Below are positions 16,460 through 24,064 of a stretch of 64,000 nt of DNA, in pieces. This DNA is from Novosphingobium sp. (GTDB taxonomy: Bacteria; Pseudomonadota; Alphaproteobacteria; Sphingomonadales; Sphingomonadaceae): contig NZ_JBCNLP010000006.1 of assembly GCF_039595395.1 (NCBI RefSeq), positions 1,183,001 to 1,247,000 of the forward strand. Reading direction: 5' to 3'. Position numbers and translations under genes: made by a program. Within the stretch, counting starts at the first letter, position 1, and each line of letters begins with the position of its first letter. A model generated the notes under the pieces. It saw nothing but the letters and a program-made list of their open reading frames with translations. It did no database searches and had not been told where the DNA came from.

Positions 16460-17017
16460 GTGCCGGGCAAATTTGAGACAGGCTTGCTGCCACCCCTGGC
16501 CATCACCGTGATGGGGGTAAGCGGCAGCGGCAAATCGACGCTCGGCGCGCTGCTGGCCAAGCAACTGGGCTGCGCCTTTCTTGAGGGCGACAGTTTTCAT
16601 TCCACGCAGAATGTCGAGAAAATGCGCCATGGCATCCCCTTGACCGATGCCGATCGCTGGCCCTGGCTGGATGATCTGGGGGCGGCCATGGGCGAGGCGG
16701 TTGGCCGCGATGGGCTGGTGGTGGCGGCCTGCTCGGCCTTGCGGCGGAGCTATCGCGAAAGGCTGGCAACCGGCGCGCATCAGCCGATGGTCTTCATCCT
16801 GCTGAACACCACCGCCACGGAACTGGCGCGGCGGATGGAAGGGCGGCCTGACCATTACATGCCGCCCAGTCTGCTCAACAGCCAATTGGCCACGCTGGAA
16901 ATGCCGGAGCCGGACGAGACAGCGCTGGTCCTCGATGCCAGCGCCTGCCCGGAAGACCTTGGCCATCAGGCGATGGCGTGGCTAACATGCAGAAATTCAG
17001 TCCTCAGACACACATAA
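16460..17017 (+). CDS. gntK: Gluconokinase
   Basis: The enzyme phosphorylates gluconate with ATP to 6-phosphogluconate. The Walker A motif GVSGSGKST is at residues ~19-27, followed by LEGDSFHSTQNVEKMRHGIP, a signature of GntK-type kinases (D/H substrate site and PL-TD-DRWPWL). The GTG at 16460 is favoured (AGGAGA 9 bp upstream), giving 185 aa, near the family size. An ATG at 16406 would add an unlikely leader. It pairs with GntP at 4.9 kb and is followed after 31 bp by the ThuA-like gene. Confidence 0.92.
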   Translation: MPGKFETGLLPPLAITVMGVSGSGKSTLGALLAKQLGCAFLEGDSFHSTQNVEKMRHGIPLTDADRWPWLDDLGAAMGEAVGRDGLVVAACSALRRSYRERLATGAHQPMVFILLNTTATELARRMEGRPDHYMPPSLLNSQLATLEMPEPDETALVLDASACPEDLGHQAMAWLTCRNSVLRHT

Positions 17018-17048
17018 CACGGCCCAGGCTGCTGCCATTGAGGTGCTC

Positions 17049-17816
17049 ATGACCCGCTTTCTGCTCATGCTCACAGCGATTTTCACCGCGATCCTGCCAA
17101 CAGGCGCCATGGCCGAATCGCAATATCGCATTCTGGTGTTCGCGATCCCGAACAAGTACCATTATGAATATATCCCCGTCGCCAGGGACAGTCTGGAACA
17201 TCTGGCCAAGCTGCATGAGTTCAGCATGGTCTGGACCAACCAGCCCACCGCTTTCGAGGGCGATCTGAAGCAATATGCCGCGGTGATGTTCCTCAACACC
17301 CCCGGCGAGGAACTCAACGACAAGCAGCGCGCCGCTTTCGAGGACTATATGCGCGGCGGCGGCAATGCGATCGTGGTGCATCGCGCGCTGATCATGCCCA
17401 AGCATGACTGGCCGTGGTATGAAAAGATGGTCGGCCGCAATTTCGTGATCCACCCCATGCTGCAGACCGGCGTGGTGACGGTGGAGGACAGCAGCTTTCC
17501 CGCCACCTTCGGCCTGCCCGCCCGCTGGATCTGGAGCGATGAGTTCTACGTCACGACCAATCCCCATGCGATCCCCATCCACACGGTGCTCGGCATCGAT
17601 GAGAGCAGCTATGACCCCACCCGCATCTGGCCGGGACAGACCGCCGGTCCGATGGGGCGTGACCATCCCCTCGCCTGGTACCACAGTTGGGAAAAGGGCC
17701 GCGTCTTCGTGACCGCGCTGGGCCATAATGTGGAGATGTACCGCGATCCGCAGTACCTCTCCCATCTGATGGGCGGCATCTATTGGGCCGCGACGGGGCT
17801 GGGCCAGAAGAAATAA
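17049..17816 (+). CDS. Exported ThuA-like domain protein
   Basis: The 255-aa protein has an N-terminal signal peptide (MTRFLLMLTAIFTAILPTGAMA is 22 aa; only its hydrophobic core matters) and a ThuA/glutamine-amidotransferase-like fold. Visible family features are HYEYIPVARDSLEHLA, the FLNTPGEELNDKQRAAFEDY strand-helix unit, and the HPLAWYH and GHNVEMYRDP segments near the C-terminus. ThuA-like proteins often sit in sugar-use loci, but their reaction is not settled. The ATG at 17049 has GAGG upstream. It is probably co-transcribed with gntK and is exported, so it acts in the periplasm or is secreted. Confidence 0.8.
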   Translation: MTRFLLMLTAIFTAILPTGAMAESQYRILVFAIPNKYHYEYIPVARDSLEHLAKLHEFSMVWTNQPTAFEGDLKQYAAVMFLNTPGEELNDKQRAAFEDYMRGGGNAIVVHRALIMPKHDWPWYEKMVGRNFVIHPMLQTGVVTVEDSSFPATFGLPARWIWSDEFYVTTNPHAIPIHTVLGIDESSYDPTRIWPGQTAGPMGRDHPLAWYHSWEKGRVFVTALGHNVEMYRDPQYLSHLMGGIYWAATGLGQKK

Positions 17817-17975
17817 CCGCCTGCCGGGCCCCCACATCACTGCGGTTGCTCTCGTCATCATTCGGGCTTTTCGGCTGAATTTTCCGTGGATTGAGGCGAT
17901 TGCCATGGCCACCTCGAAGATGCCACTATCCCAGCACCTTCCTCTTGCTCGCCGCGTCAACACCGGAGACACATC

Positions 17976-19001
17976 ATGACGACATCCGCGCCGATCCGCT
18001 GGGGCATCCTGGGGCCCGGCCGCATTGCCCGAGCCTTTCGGGATGGCGCGGCAGGCTCTGCTTCGGGCGTTATCGCGGCGGTTGCCTCGCGCCATCCCGA
18101 TGCGGCGGAACTGGCCCACAGCTTCCCCGGTGCCCGCGTGATCGCCGGATATGATGCCTTGCTGGCCGACAGGGATATCGACGCGGTCTATGTCGCCACG
18201 CCTCACCCGCTTCACAAGGAGTGGGCTCTGGCCGCGATGGCCCATGGCAAGCATGTGTTGTGCGAAAAGCCGATGAGCATGTCCCTGCCCGAGGTTCAGG
18301 CCATGTTCGACGCAGCGCGCAAGGCCGGAACCTTCCTCGGCGAAGCCTATATGTATCGCTTTCATCCGCTGATCTCGCGCATCCTTGAGCTTGTCCGCGC
18401 TGGCGCCATCGGGGATGTTCGCCTGATCCAGTCGAGCTTCGGCTTTGCCGCCGGCCACACCGGCCCCGGCGATCGCCTCTTCTCCCCGGAGCTGGGCGGC
18501 GGCGCGATCCTCGATATCGGCGGCTATCCGGCCTCGATGGCCGCCTTGCTCGCTGGATGCGTGGGGCCGGACGAACAGATGGTCGAGCCCGAGCATCTTG
18601 AGGCCATGGCGCATATCGGCGAGACCGGCGTGGACGAATGGTCCTGCGCCATTCTGCGATTTCCCGGCGATATTCTGGCGACATTGTCCTGCTCGATCAC
18701 GCTCGATCAGGACAATGTGCTGCGCATCATGGGCACCAAAGGCCGGCTCGAAGTGGACGAGTTCTGGTTCGGCAGCGGTAAGGATGGCGGGGTGAAGGCC
18801 ATCCGGCTGTTCACATCCGACGGCAGGCTTGAGAGCATTCCGCTCGCCGAGGCGCGCAACCTTTACAGCTTCCAGTTCGAGGCCGCCAATCAGGCGATCC
18901 GTGCCGGGGCCGAAGAATTTCCTTCCCCCGGCATGACCGCCCGTGACAGCATCATCACCGCAAAAATCCTTGACAGATGGCGTAATGCGATAGGCCGCTA
19001 A
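17976..19001 (+). CDS. Gfo/Idh/MocA-family NAD(P)-dependent oxidoreductase
   Basis: The 341-aa cytoplasmic enzyme has a Rossmann fold with WGILGPGRIARAF at residues ~9-21, and the family motif EKPMSMS (catalytic Lys of the EKP motif) near residue 95. The C-terminal alpha/beta domain contains GGGAILDIGGYPASMAA. Such enzymes oxidise or reduce sugar or sugar-acid hydroxyls, and a 1,5-anhydro- or keto-sugar substrate is possible. It lies 159 bp after the ThuA-like gene and closes the carbohydrate locus. Substrate not determinable. Confidence 0.88.
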   Translation: MTTSAPIRWGILGPGRIARAFRDGAAGSASGVIAAVASRHPDAAELAHSFPGARVIAGYDALLADRDIDAVYVATPHPLHKEWALAAMAHGKHVLCEKPMSMSLPEVQAMFDAARKAGTFLGEAYMYRFHPLISRILELVRAGAIGDVRLIQSSFGFAAGHTGPGDRLFSPELGGGAILDIGGYPASMAALLAGCVGPDEQMVEPEHLEAMAHIGETGVDEWSCAILRFPGDILATLSCSITLDQDNVLRIMGTKGRLEVDEFWFGSGKDGGVKAIRLFTSDGRLESIPLAEARNLYSFQFEAANQAIRAGAEEFPSPGMTARDSIITAKILDRWRNAIGR

Positions 19002-19083
19002 ACGCCAAAGAGCTTCGGATGAGCACTGGCGACTGACCTGTTCAGATGTTATGGGTATGACCTCGGGCTTATGCGGGGCGCCC

Positions 19084-19102
19084 GATCAGCTGATCTGATC
19101 AG
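19084..19102. promoter_or_regulatory. Overlapping palindromes upstream of the multihaem cytochrome
   Basis: GATCAGCTGATC (19084-19095) is a perfect 12-bp palindrome overlapping CTGATCTGATCAG (19090-19102, symmetric about its central T). They lie 48-66 bp before the cytochrome start, a typical operator position. The regulator is unknown. Confidence 0.45.
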
Positions 19103-19149
19103 CCAAGACCCGCTCCACCTTGCGAAAGCAGGTTGCGGAGCGTTGTCTG

Positions 19150-20832
19150 ATGTCTTGGAATCCCTTACCTGTCGCCCGGAAACACTGGTTTCTTGCTGGT
19201 ACCATCCTCCTGTTGCTCCTTGCGCTTCTCGGCTTTCAGTGGGTTTTGCCGGGGCTTTCGGTCGCCCGGCAGGAGCCGCCCCGCCTTGAGGTCGTGACGG
19301 CAAGCTGGCTTCTGCGCCACAGTGTCCCGGCCTCGGCGAAAGCTGCAAAGAACCCCTTGGGCAATCGCCCCGATCCGGCAGCCATTGCTGCCGGACATGA
19401 CCTGTTTGTGCGGAAATGTGCATCCTGCCACGCCTATGATGGTGGCGGAAAGTCCGAAATGGGAGCCGGTGAATATCCCCGGCCACCAGCTCTGCATGCC
19501 CTTCTGCCATCCCTGAGCGACGGAGAGATTTTCTACCATATCCGCAACGGCATCCGGAACACCGCCATGCCTGCATGGAACATGCCCGATGACCAGATCT
19601 GGCGCTTGGTTGCCTATCTTCGCGCGCTGCCTCTTGTCGCCCCGCAGTTATCCGGCCCCATTGCGCCACGGCAGGAAGCGGCGGTGCGCGAAGCCCATTA
19701 TGTCGGGTCGGCAACGTGCCGGTCCTGCCATCAGGAGATCTATGCGCGCTGGGCAAAAACAAGAATGGCCAATGTGGTGCGCGATCCGCGACAACACCCT
19801 GACGCCATCATCCCCGACTTTTCAAAGCCCGATGCGCTGGTCAAGTTCAAGGTCAGCGATATCGCGCTGGTCTATGGCAGCCACTGGAAGCAGCGGTATT
19901 TCAGGAAATCCGGCGATACCTACACGCCGTTTCCGGTCCAGTGGGACATCACCAACAGAAAATGGCTGCCCTATCACGTTCCCGACAAGGGCGGCGATTG
20001 GTGGGCCCGGCACTATCCCGACAAGGGCGATAACGCCAACCGCCCCACCGGGCCGCTGTGCGATGGCTGCCATTCGGTAAACTACAACATTGCCACCAAG
20101 GCTGTCGCCGAATGGAATGTCGGGTGTGAAATGTGCCACGGCGCCGGCAGTGCCCATGTCGCCAATCCGGCGATGGTCAACATCCTCAATCCGGCGCGGC
20201 AAGGCTATGTGAAGGCGAATGACACCTGCATCCAGTGTCATTCGCAGGGACAGCCGATCAGGAACCCGATCCGCGGGCAATATTATGACTGGCCGGTCGG
20301 CTATCATGCGGGCCTGAAGCTGTCAGACTTCTGGAAGCTGGAGGATCACAAGCTTGGTGAGCTCTCCTTCACCCACTTCCCCGACGGCACGGCTCACAAG
20401 AACCGCATGCAAGGCAATGATTTCGTGCAGAGCCTGATGTATGCGCGAGGTGTCACCTGCTTCAGTTGCCATGATCCGCATGGCAGCGGGAATGAGGCGA
20501 TGCTGCGCAAGCCGGTCACGCAGGTCTGCCTGTCATGCCATGGCCCGAACACCCAAAACGGGCCGCATGCCGAAACGATCGAGGCTCATACGCATCATCT
20601 GCCAGGCAGTCCTGGCAGCCAATGCGTGGCCTGTCATATGCCCAAGATCGCCCAGACGGTGGGCAAGGTGAATGTCGCCAGCCACACCTTCCGTTTCGTG
20701 ATGCCCGCGCAGTCCGAGAAGCTGGGCATCCCGAATGCGTGCAATGCCTGCCATAAAGACAAGACTGCAGCCTGGGCCACGGCGGCGATCAAGGGATGGG
20801 CCGATCGCTCGCCCTGGCGTGCCGATCCGTAG
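19150..20832 (+). CDS. Membrane-anchored nine-haem c-type cytochrome
   Basis: The 560-aa protein starts at ATG 19150. Residues ~13-37 form one transmembrane anchor (FLAGTILLLLLALLGFQWVL). Nine CXXCH haem-binding motifs follow: CASCH (~90), CRSCH (~190), then CDGCH, CEMCH, CIQCH, CFSCH, CLSCH, CVACH and CNACH. The first belongs to a monohaem cytochrome c domain (residues ~75-175, Met ligand likely in NTAMPAWNMP). The remaining eight form a cytochrome c554/octahaem-like module. It is likely a periplasmic electron-transfer protein or reductase. Oxidant and substrate are not evident; no partner gene lies beside it. Octahaem modules are unusual in aerobic sphingomonads. Confidence 0.8.
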   Translation: MSWNPLPVARKHWFLAGTILLLLLALLGFQWVLPGLSVARQEPPRLEVVTASWLLRHSVPASAKAAKNPLGNRPDPAAIAAGHDLFVRKCASCHAYDGGGKSEMGAGEYPRPPALHALLPSLSDGEIFYHIRNGIRNTAMPAWNMPDDQIWRLVAYLRALPLVAPQLSGPIAPRQEAAVREAHYVGSATCRSCHQEIYARWAKTRMANVVRDPRQHPDAIIPDFSKPDALVKFKVSDIALVYGSHWKQRYFRKSGDTYTPFPVQWDITNRKWLPYHVPDKGGDWWARHYPDKGDNANRPTGPLCDGCHSVNYNIATKAVAEWNVGCEMCHGAGSAHVANPAMVNILNPARQGYVKANDTCIQCHSQGQPIRNPIRGQYYDWPVGYHAGLKLSDFWKLEDHKLGELSFTHFPDGTAHKNRMQGNDFVQSLMYARGVTCFSCHDPHGSGNEAMLRKPVTQVCLSCHGPNTQNGPHAETIEAHTHHLPGSPGSQCVACHMPKIAQTVGKVNVASHTFRFVMPAQSEKLGIPNACNACHKDKTAAWATAAIKGWADRSPWRADP

Positions 20833-21019
20833 AGGCCTTCAGGATCGGCAAACGGCGCCTTTTCTCGAAACCGTCATGTCGCCTCGTTCCGGGCGAAGGC
20901 GTCGAGGGGAAAGGCCACGCCGCCCGCCAAAGCCATGGTGGCAAGCAGCAAGGCGAGACGGTGGCGGATCACAACGCAAGATCCAGTCATGATGAGATCT
21001 CCTGCCAGGGCGAAAACCG

Positions 21020-21106
21020 GCTGGAGCAACGCGATCGGGTCCATGGTGGGGGGATGACCCGATCGGTGCTCCAGCCGTCGCGGGCGGCCTTCCAATCGGA
21101 AGGCCG
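21020..21106. terminator. Two hairpins downstream of the mipA-like gene
   Basis: One long imperfect stem pairs 21020-21042 with 21057-21077. A second perfect 8-bp stem (ggccttcc/ggaaggcc, loop AATC) spans 21087-21106, six bases past the MipA stop on the minus strand. No T tract is present. The rest of 20833-21019 shows no supportable gene. Confidence 0.45.
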
Positions 21107-21111
21107 GGCGA

Positions 21112-21894
21112 TCAGAAGCGATAGGCCACCGACAGGAAGCCCGCAGGCTGCGTCTTGTGGACCACCAACGGACTGCGGCCATCGGCACCCAGCACGGTGG
21201 TCACCACGCCCGAGGCGCTCAGCATGATGTTGCTGGTCAGGCGATAGCTGGCGGTCAGGCTGCCGCTGGCATCCTTGAAACCGGCGCCGAGGGCATAGGT
21301 GCTCAGACCCGAGGCGGTGGCCTGCACCGTATCGATGCCGAAATAGCGGTTGTTGAACTTGGCATTGGCCCAGGTCGTGCCCACGCTGGGGATGATCGTC
21401 AGGCGGCGCGTGACCGCGACCGGGTAGGACAGGCTGGCATCGGCCACCAACCCCTTGGTGCCGCCGACAAAGCCCTGCGTGGCGCCCAAAGTCAGGATCA
21501 CGCCCTTTTCGTGAAGCGACACGAAGCCGCGCGCGCCGGCCCCGAAATTGACCGCGCCAATCCCGGCGGGCACATCCTTCGAGCGATAGCCTTGCGTATA
21601 GGTGATGCTGGCCCCCACCGTCACCAGACTGGTGTCGACAAGATTGACGCCCACGCCGTCGCGCAGATTGGCGAAGAAGCGCCCCTGCTTGATGTCGATG
21701 GCCGGCAGAGGCAGCGCGCGGTACTTGTCACCGCCCTCATAGGCCGGGGCATAGAGCGCGCCCATGCCCACAATGATATGGTCGGTGTTGCGCACCGCGT
21801 CGCCCTGGGCGGCGGCATCGACATCCTGTGCCCGCGCCTCGGAAACGGCAAGCAGGGCAAAAGCGGCGCAGGCGGTGGTGATGACAGTCTTCAT
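21112..21894 (-). CDS. MipA/OmpV-family outer-membrane protein
   Basis: The 260-aa protein has a signal peptide (MKTVITTACAAFALL... cleaved after SEARA) and a beta-barrel ending in F (LSVAYRF). The family pattern is visible: GMGALYAPAYEGGDKYRALP near the N-terminus, then PLPAIDIKQGRFFANLRDGV. MipA/OmpV members are small outer-membrane barrels linked to MltA interaction or osmotic/antibiotic adaptation; the role here is open. ATG 21894 is chosen because it begins the signal peptide; an upstream ATG at 21927 adds a non-signal leader. Confidence 0.88.
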   Translation of the reverse strand: MKTVITTACAAFALLAVSEARAQDVDAAAQGDAVRNTDHIIVGMGALYAPAYEGGDKYRALPLPAIDIKQGRFFANLRDGVGVNLVDTSLVTVGASITYTQGYRSKDVPAGIGAVNFGAGARGFVSLHEKGVILTLGATQGFVGGTKGLVADASLSYPVAVTRRLTIIPSVGTTWANAKFNNRYFGIDTVQATASGLSTYALGAGFKDASGSLTASYRLTSNIMLSASGVVTTVLGADGRSPLVVHKTQPAGFLSVAYRF

Positions 21895-21984
21895 GCGTGG
21901 TCTCTCTGGATATCGGGCAAGCACCACTCTCCACCGTAAGCGTGGATCGGGCGATGCTTGCGGGGATGGTGGTGTGCGAACCGG

Positions 21985-22305
21985 TCAGGCGGCGGCGTGA
22001 ATATCCGTCAGCAAGCGGGCCTCAAGGATCTGGCCGGGGCTGAAGCCGCTGGTCAGCAAGACGGTGGCGTCATCCTCGATGGGCTGACCATGGCGCAGCA
22101 GGATGACAAAGCGGCGCAGGCGTTCCAGCCGGGGATTGGCCAGTTGCAGCCGTTCTGCCTGGGGCTGGGTCAGATGAAACCAGCGGCGGGGGCGCGGCAC
22201 GCTCCACAAGGGATCGCGCAGGCCCAGAGCAACCACGGTGCGTTCCAGCGACGCCAGCGATTGCGGGGGAGCGGGAGAAAGCTGTTCAGGATCATCGGGG
22301 GGCAT
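21985..22305 (-). CDS. Small hypothetical protein divergent from fecI
   Basis: This 106-aa protein has a good ribosome site (GAAAGGA 9 bp before ATG 22305). It starts with a Pro/Ser-rich segment and then a helical, Arg/Leu-rich body (LRRFVILLRHGQPIEDDA, then FSPGQILEARLLTDI). I do not recognise a family. There is no signal peptide, membrane segment or cysteine pair. It is divergent from the FecI-like sigma factor gene, so it may belong to that signalling set. The longer minus-strand frame up to 23175 crosses fecI and is not real. Confidence 0.55.
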   Translation of the reverse strand: MPPDDPEQLSPAPPQSLASLERTVVALGLRDPLWSVPRPRRWFHLTQPQAERLQLANPRLERLRRFVILLRHGQPIEDDATVLLTSGFSPGQILEARLLTDIHAAA

Positions 22306-22524
22306 GGATCTGGTCCTTTCATGGCTGAGACACCATGACCTTCGCCGACCCTCACCGAAAATCGACATAACAGGCAATAATTTACGCAAGCATCTGAAAA
22401 TATGTGCTTTAAACTGACGCCTTGCAAAATCTACTCCCGTGTTGACGCGGCGCGATAGGGTTTTATCCTCACGCGTACACGAGCCCGATGCCCCTTCCCT
22501 TCCTCGAAACGCCATAGCGATCCC

Positions 22525-23091
22525 ATGTCCGACAGCGGTCTGCTGCAGACCTTCCTCAACGCCCGGCCAGAGCTGCTGCGCTTCCTGCGGCTGCGCGGAG
22601 CCATGCCCGACGAAGCCGAGGACATTCTGCAGAGCGTCGGCCTGAAGCTGACGGCACAGGAAACCGGCCCGGTCGATCAGCCGCGCGCCTATCTCTACCG
22701 CATGGCCACCAATGCCTTCCTGCTGCACCGCCGGGGTGATGCCAGGCGGCGGCTGCGCGACGAAAGCTGGGTCGATGCGCAAAGCGGCTTCATGCGCGAG
22801 GTCGATCCCCAGCCCTCGGCGGAGAGCGCGCTGATCGCCAGCCAGCATCTGCATCTGCTGCAAGGCGTGATCGATGCCATGCCCGAGCGTACCGCCACCA
22901 TCTTCCGCCTGTTCCGGCTGGAAAGCGTGCCCCAAAAGACCATCGCCGCCGATCTGGGCATCAGTGTCAGCGCGGTGGAGAAGCATCTGGCGCGGGCCTA
23001 TCTCGATATTCTGAACGCGCGCAAAAAATTTGATGAGGAAAGCGGGCCTGTGCGGCATCCTGCTCATGAACAGGGCCAACATCATGACTGA
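22525..23091 (+). CDS. ECF RNA polymerase sigma factor, FecI-like
   Basis: The 188-aa sigma-70 family protein has region 2 at residues ~15-75 (LRLRGAMPDEAEDILQSVGL, PRAYLYRMATN) and region 4 at ~115-165 (VPQKTIAADLGISVSAVEKH, the helix-turn-helix). It follows the FecI pattern and is followed by a FecR-type anti-sigma regulator (8-bp overlap) and a TonB receptor with a signalling domain. This is a cell-surface signalling cascade: receptor occupancy is relayed through FecR to this factor. The 219-bp upstream gap is shared with the divergent small gene. Confidence 0.92.
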   Translation: MSDSGLLQTFLNARPELLRFLRLRGAMPDEAEDILQSVGLKLTAQETGPVDQPRAYLYRMATNAFLLHRRGDARRRLRDESWVDAQSGFMREVDPQPSAESALIASQHLHLLQGVIDAMPERTATIFRLFRLESVPQKTIAADLGISVSAVEKHLARAYLDILNARKKFDEESGPVRHPAHEQGQHHD

Positions 23092-24064
23092 GACCGCATC
23101 CGACCTGACCCAAACCGCGCTGAGCTGGCACATCCGCCTGCGCGACGGCAGCAATGCGGACTGGGATGCCTTCACCGACTGGCTGGCAGAGCACCCCGAC
23201 CACGCCGAGGCCTATGCCGAAATCGAGGCCATGGATCATGCCCTCGATCCCGCTTTGCCCGATCTGCACTTTCCGCAGCCCCAGCCTGCGGCCCCCCTGC
23301 CCATCGCCGCCAATGACGATCCCCCTCCCCCGACGCGCCGCTGGCGCCGGGTGGCGGGCGCGGGGGGCGTGCTGGCGGCGGGACTGGCCCTGGCGCTGTT
23401 CATGGGGCCAAAAATGGGTCCGGGCTCCAGCCGCTACCAGATCGCGACCGCGCCGGGCGAAAGCCGCACCGTCCAGCTCGATGCAGGCACGCAGATCACG
23501 CTTAACGGCGACACGCGGATGGTGTTCGACCATAAGGATGCCCGCTTCGCCCGGCTGGACCATGGCGAAGCGCTGTTTGCCGTGCAGCACGACGCGCAGC
23601 ACCCCTTCACGCTGGAGCTGAACGCCAGCAAGGTGGTCGATGTCGGCACGCTGTTCAATGTGGTCAGCCTGCCCGATCAGACGCGCATTGCCGTGGCCGA
23701 AGGCGCCGTCGATTACCGGCCCGAGGGGCAATCCATCCCCCTCCACGCCGGGCAGCAGATGCAGGCGGAAACCGGCACGGCGCGGGTCTCGCCCGTGGAC
23801 CGCGAGGCGGTCGGCGGCTGGCGACACCGGCGCCTGAGCTATGACGGCAACCCGCTGGAACAGGTCGCGCAGGATCTGGGGCGGGTGCTGGGCGCGGCGT
23901 TCCGGGTGGATGCCGCCATCGCGCGCCAGCCGGTCTTCGGCACGATCGATGTGCAGGATGTCACGCCCGCCCGCATCCCGCTGCTTGCCACGGCCCTCAA
24001 TGTCCGGGTGGTGAAGAAGGGCAAGATCTGGATCCTGAAGCCCGCCCATGGCCCCACGCCCTGA
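23084..24064 (+). CDS. FecR-family anti-sigma/sigma regulator
   Basis: The 326-aa single-pass membrane protein starts at ATG 23084, overlapping fecI by 8 bp. The N-terminal cytoplasmic DUF4880-like region (ALSWHIRLRDGSNADWDAFT, then WLAEHPDHAEAYAEIE) contacts the sigma factor. A transmembrane segment lies around residues 85-105 (VLAAGLALALFMG). The FecR periplasmic domain follows (TAPGESRTVQLDAGTQITLN), then a C-terminal STN-like segment (YDGNPLEQVAQDLGRVLG). It relays the signal from the receptor encoded immediately downstream. Confidence 0.92.
   Translation: MTETASDLTQTALSWHIRLRDGSNADWDAFTDWLAEHPDHAEAYAEIEAMDHALDPALPDLHFPQPQPAAPLPIAANDDPPPPTRRWRRVAGAGGVLAAGLALALFMGPKMGPGSSRYQIATAPGESRTVQLDAGTQITLNGDTRMVFDHKDARFARLDHGEALFAVQHDAQHPFTLELNASKVVDVGTLFNVVSLPDQTRIAVAEGAVDYRPEGQSIPLHAGQQMQAETGTARVSPVDREAVGGWRHRRLSYDGNPLEQVAQDLGRVLGAAFRVDAAIARQPVFGTIDVQDVTPARIPLLATALNVRVVKKGKIWILKPAHGPTP

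Noticed and set aside
17004..18614. 536-aa minus-strand ORF opposite the ThuA-like and Gfo/Idh/MocA genes
   Set aside because: Shadow of two well-supported plus-strand genes; it also crosses their boundary.
21985..23175. 396-aa minus-strand ORF through fecI
   Set aside because: Only the last 106 codons form a plausible gene; the rest is antisense to a clear sigma factor.
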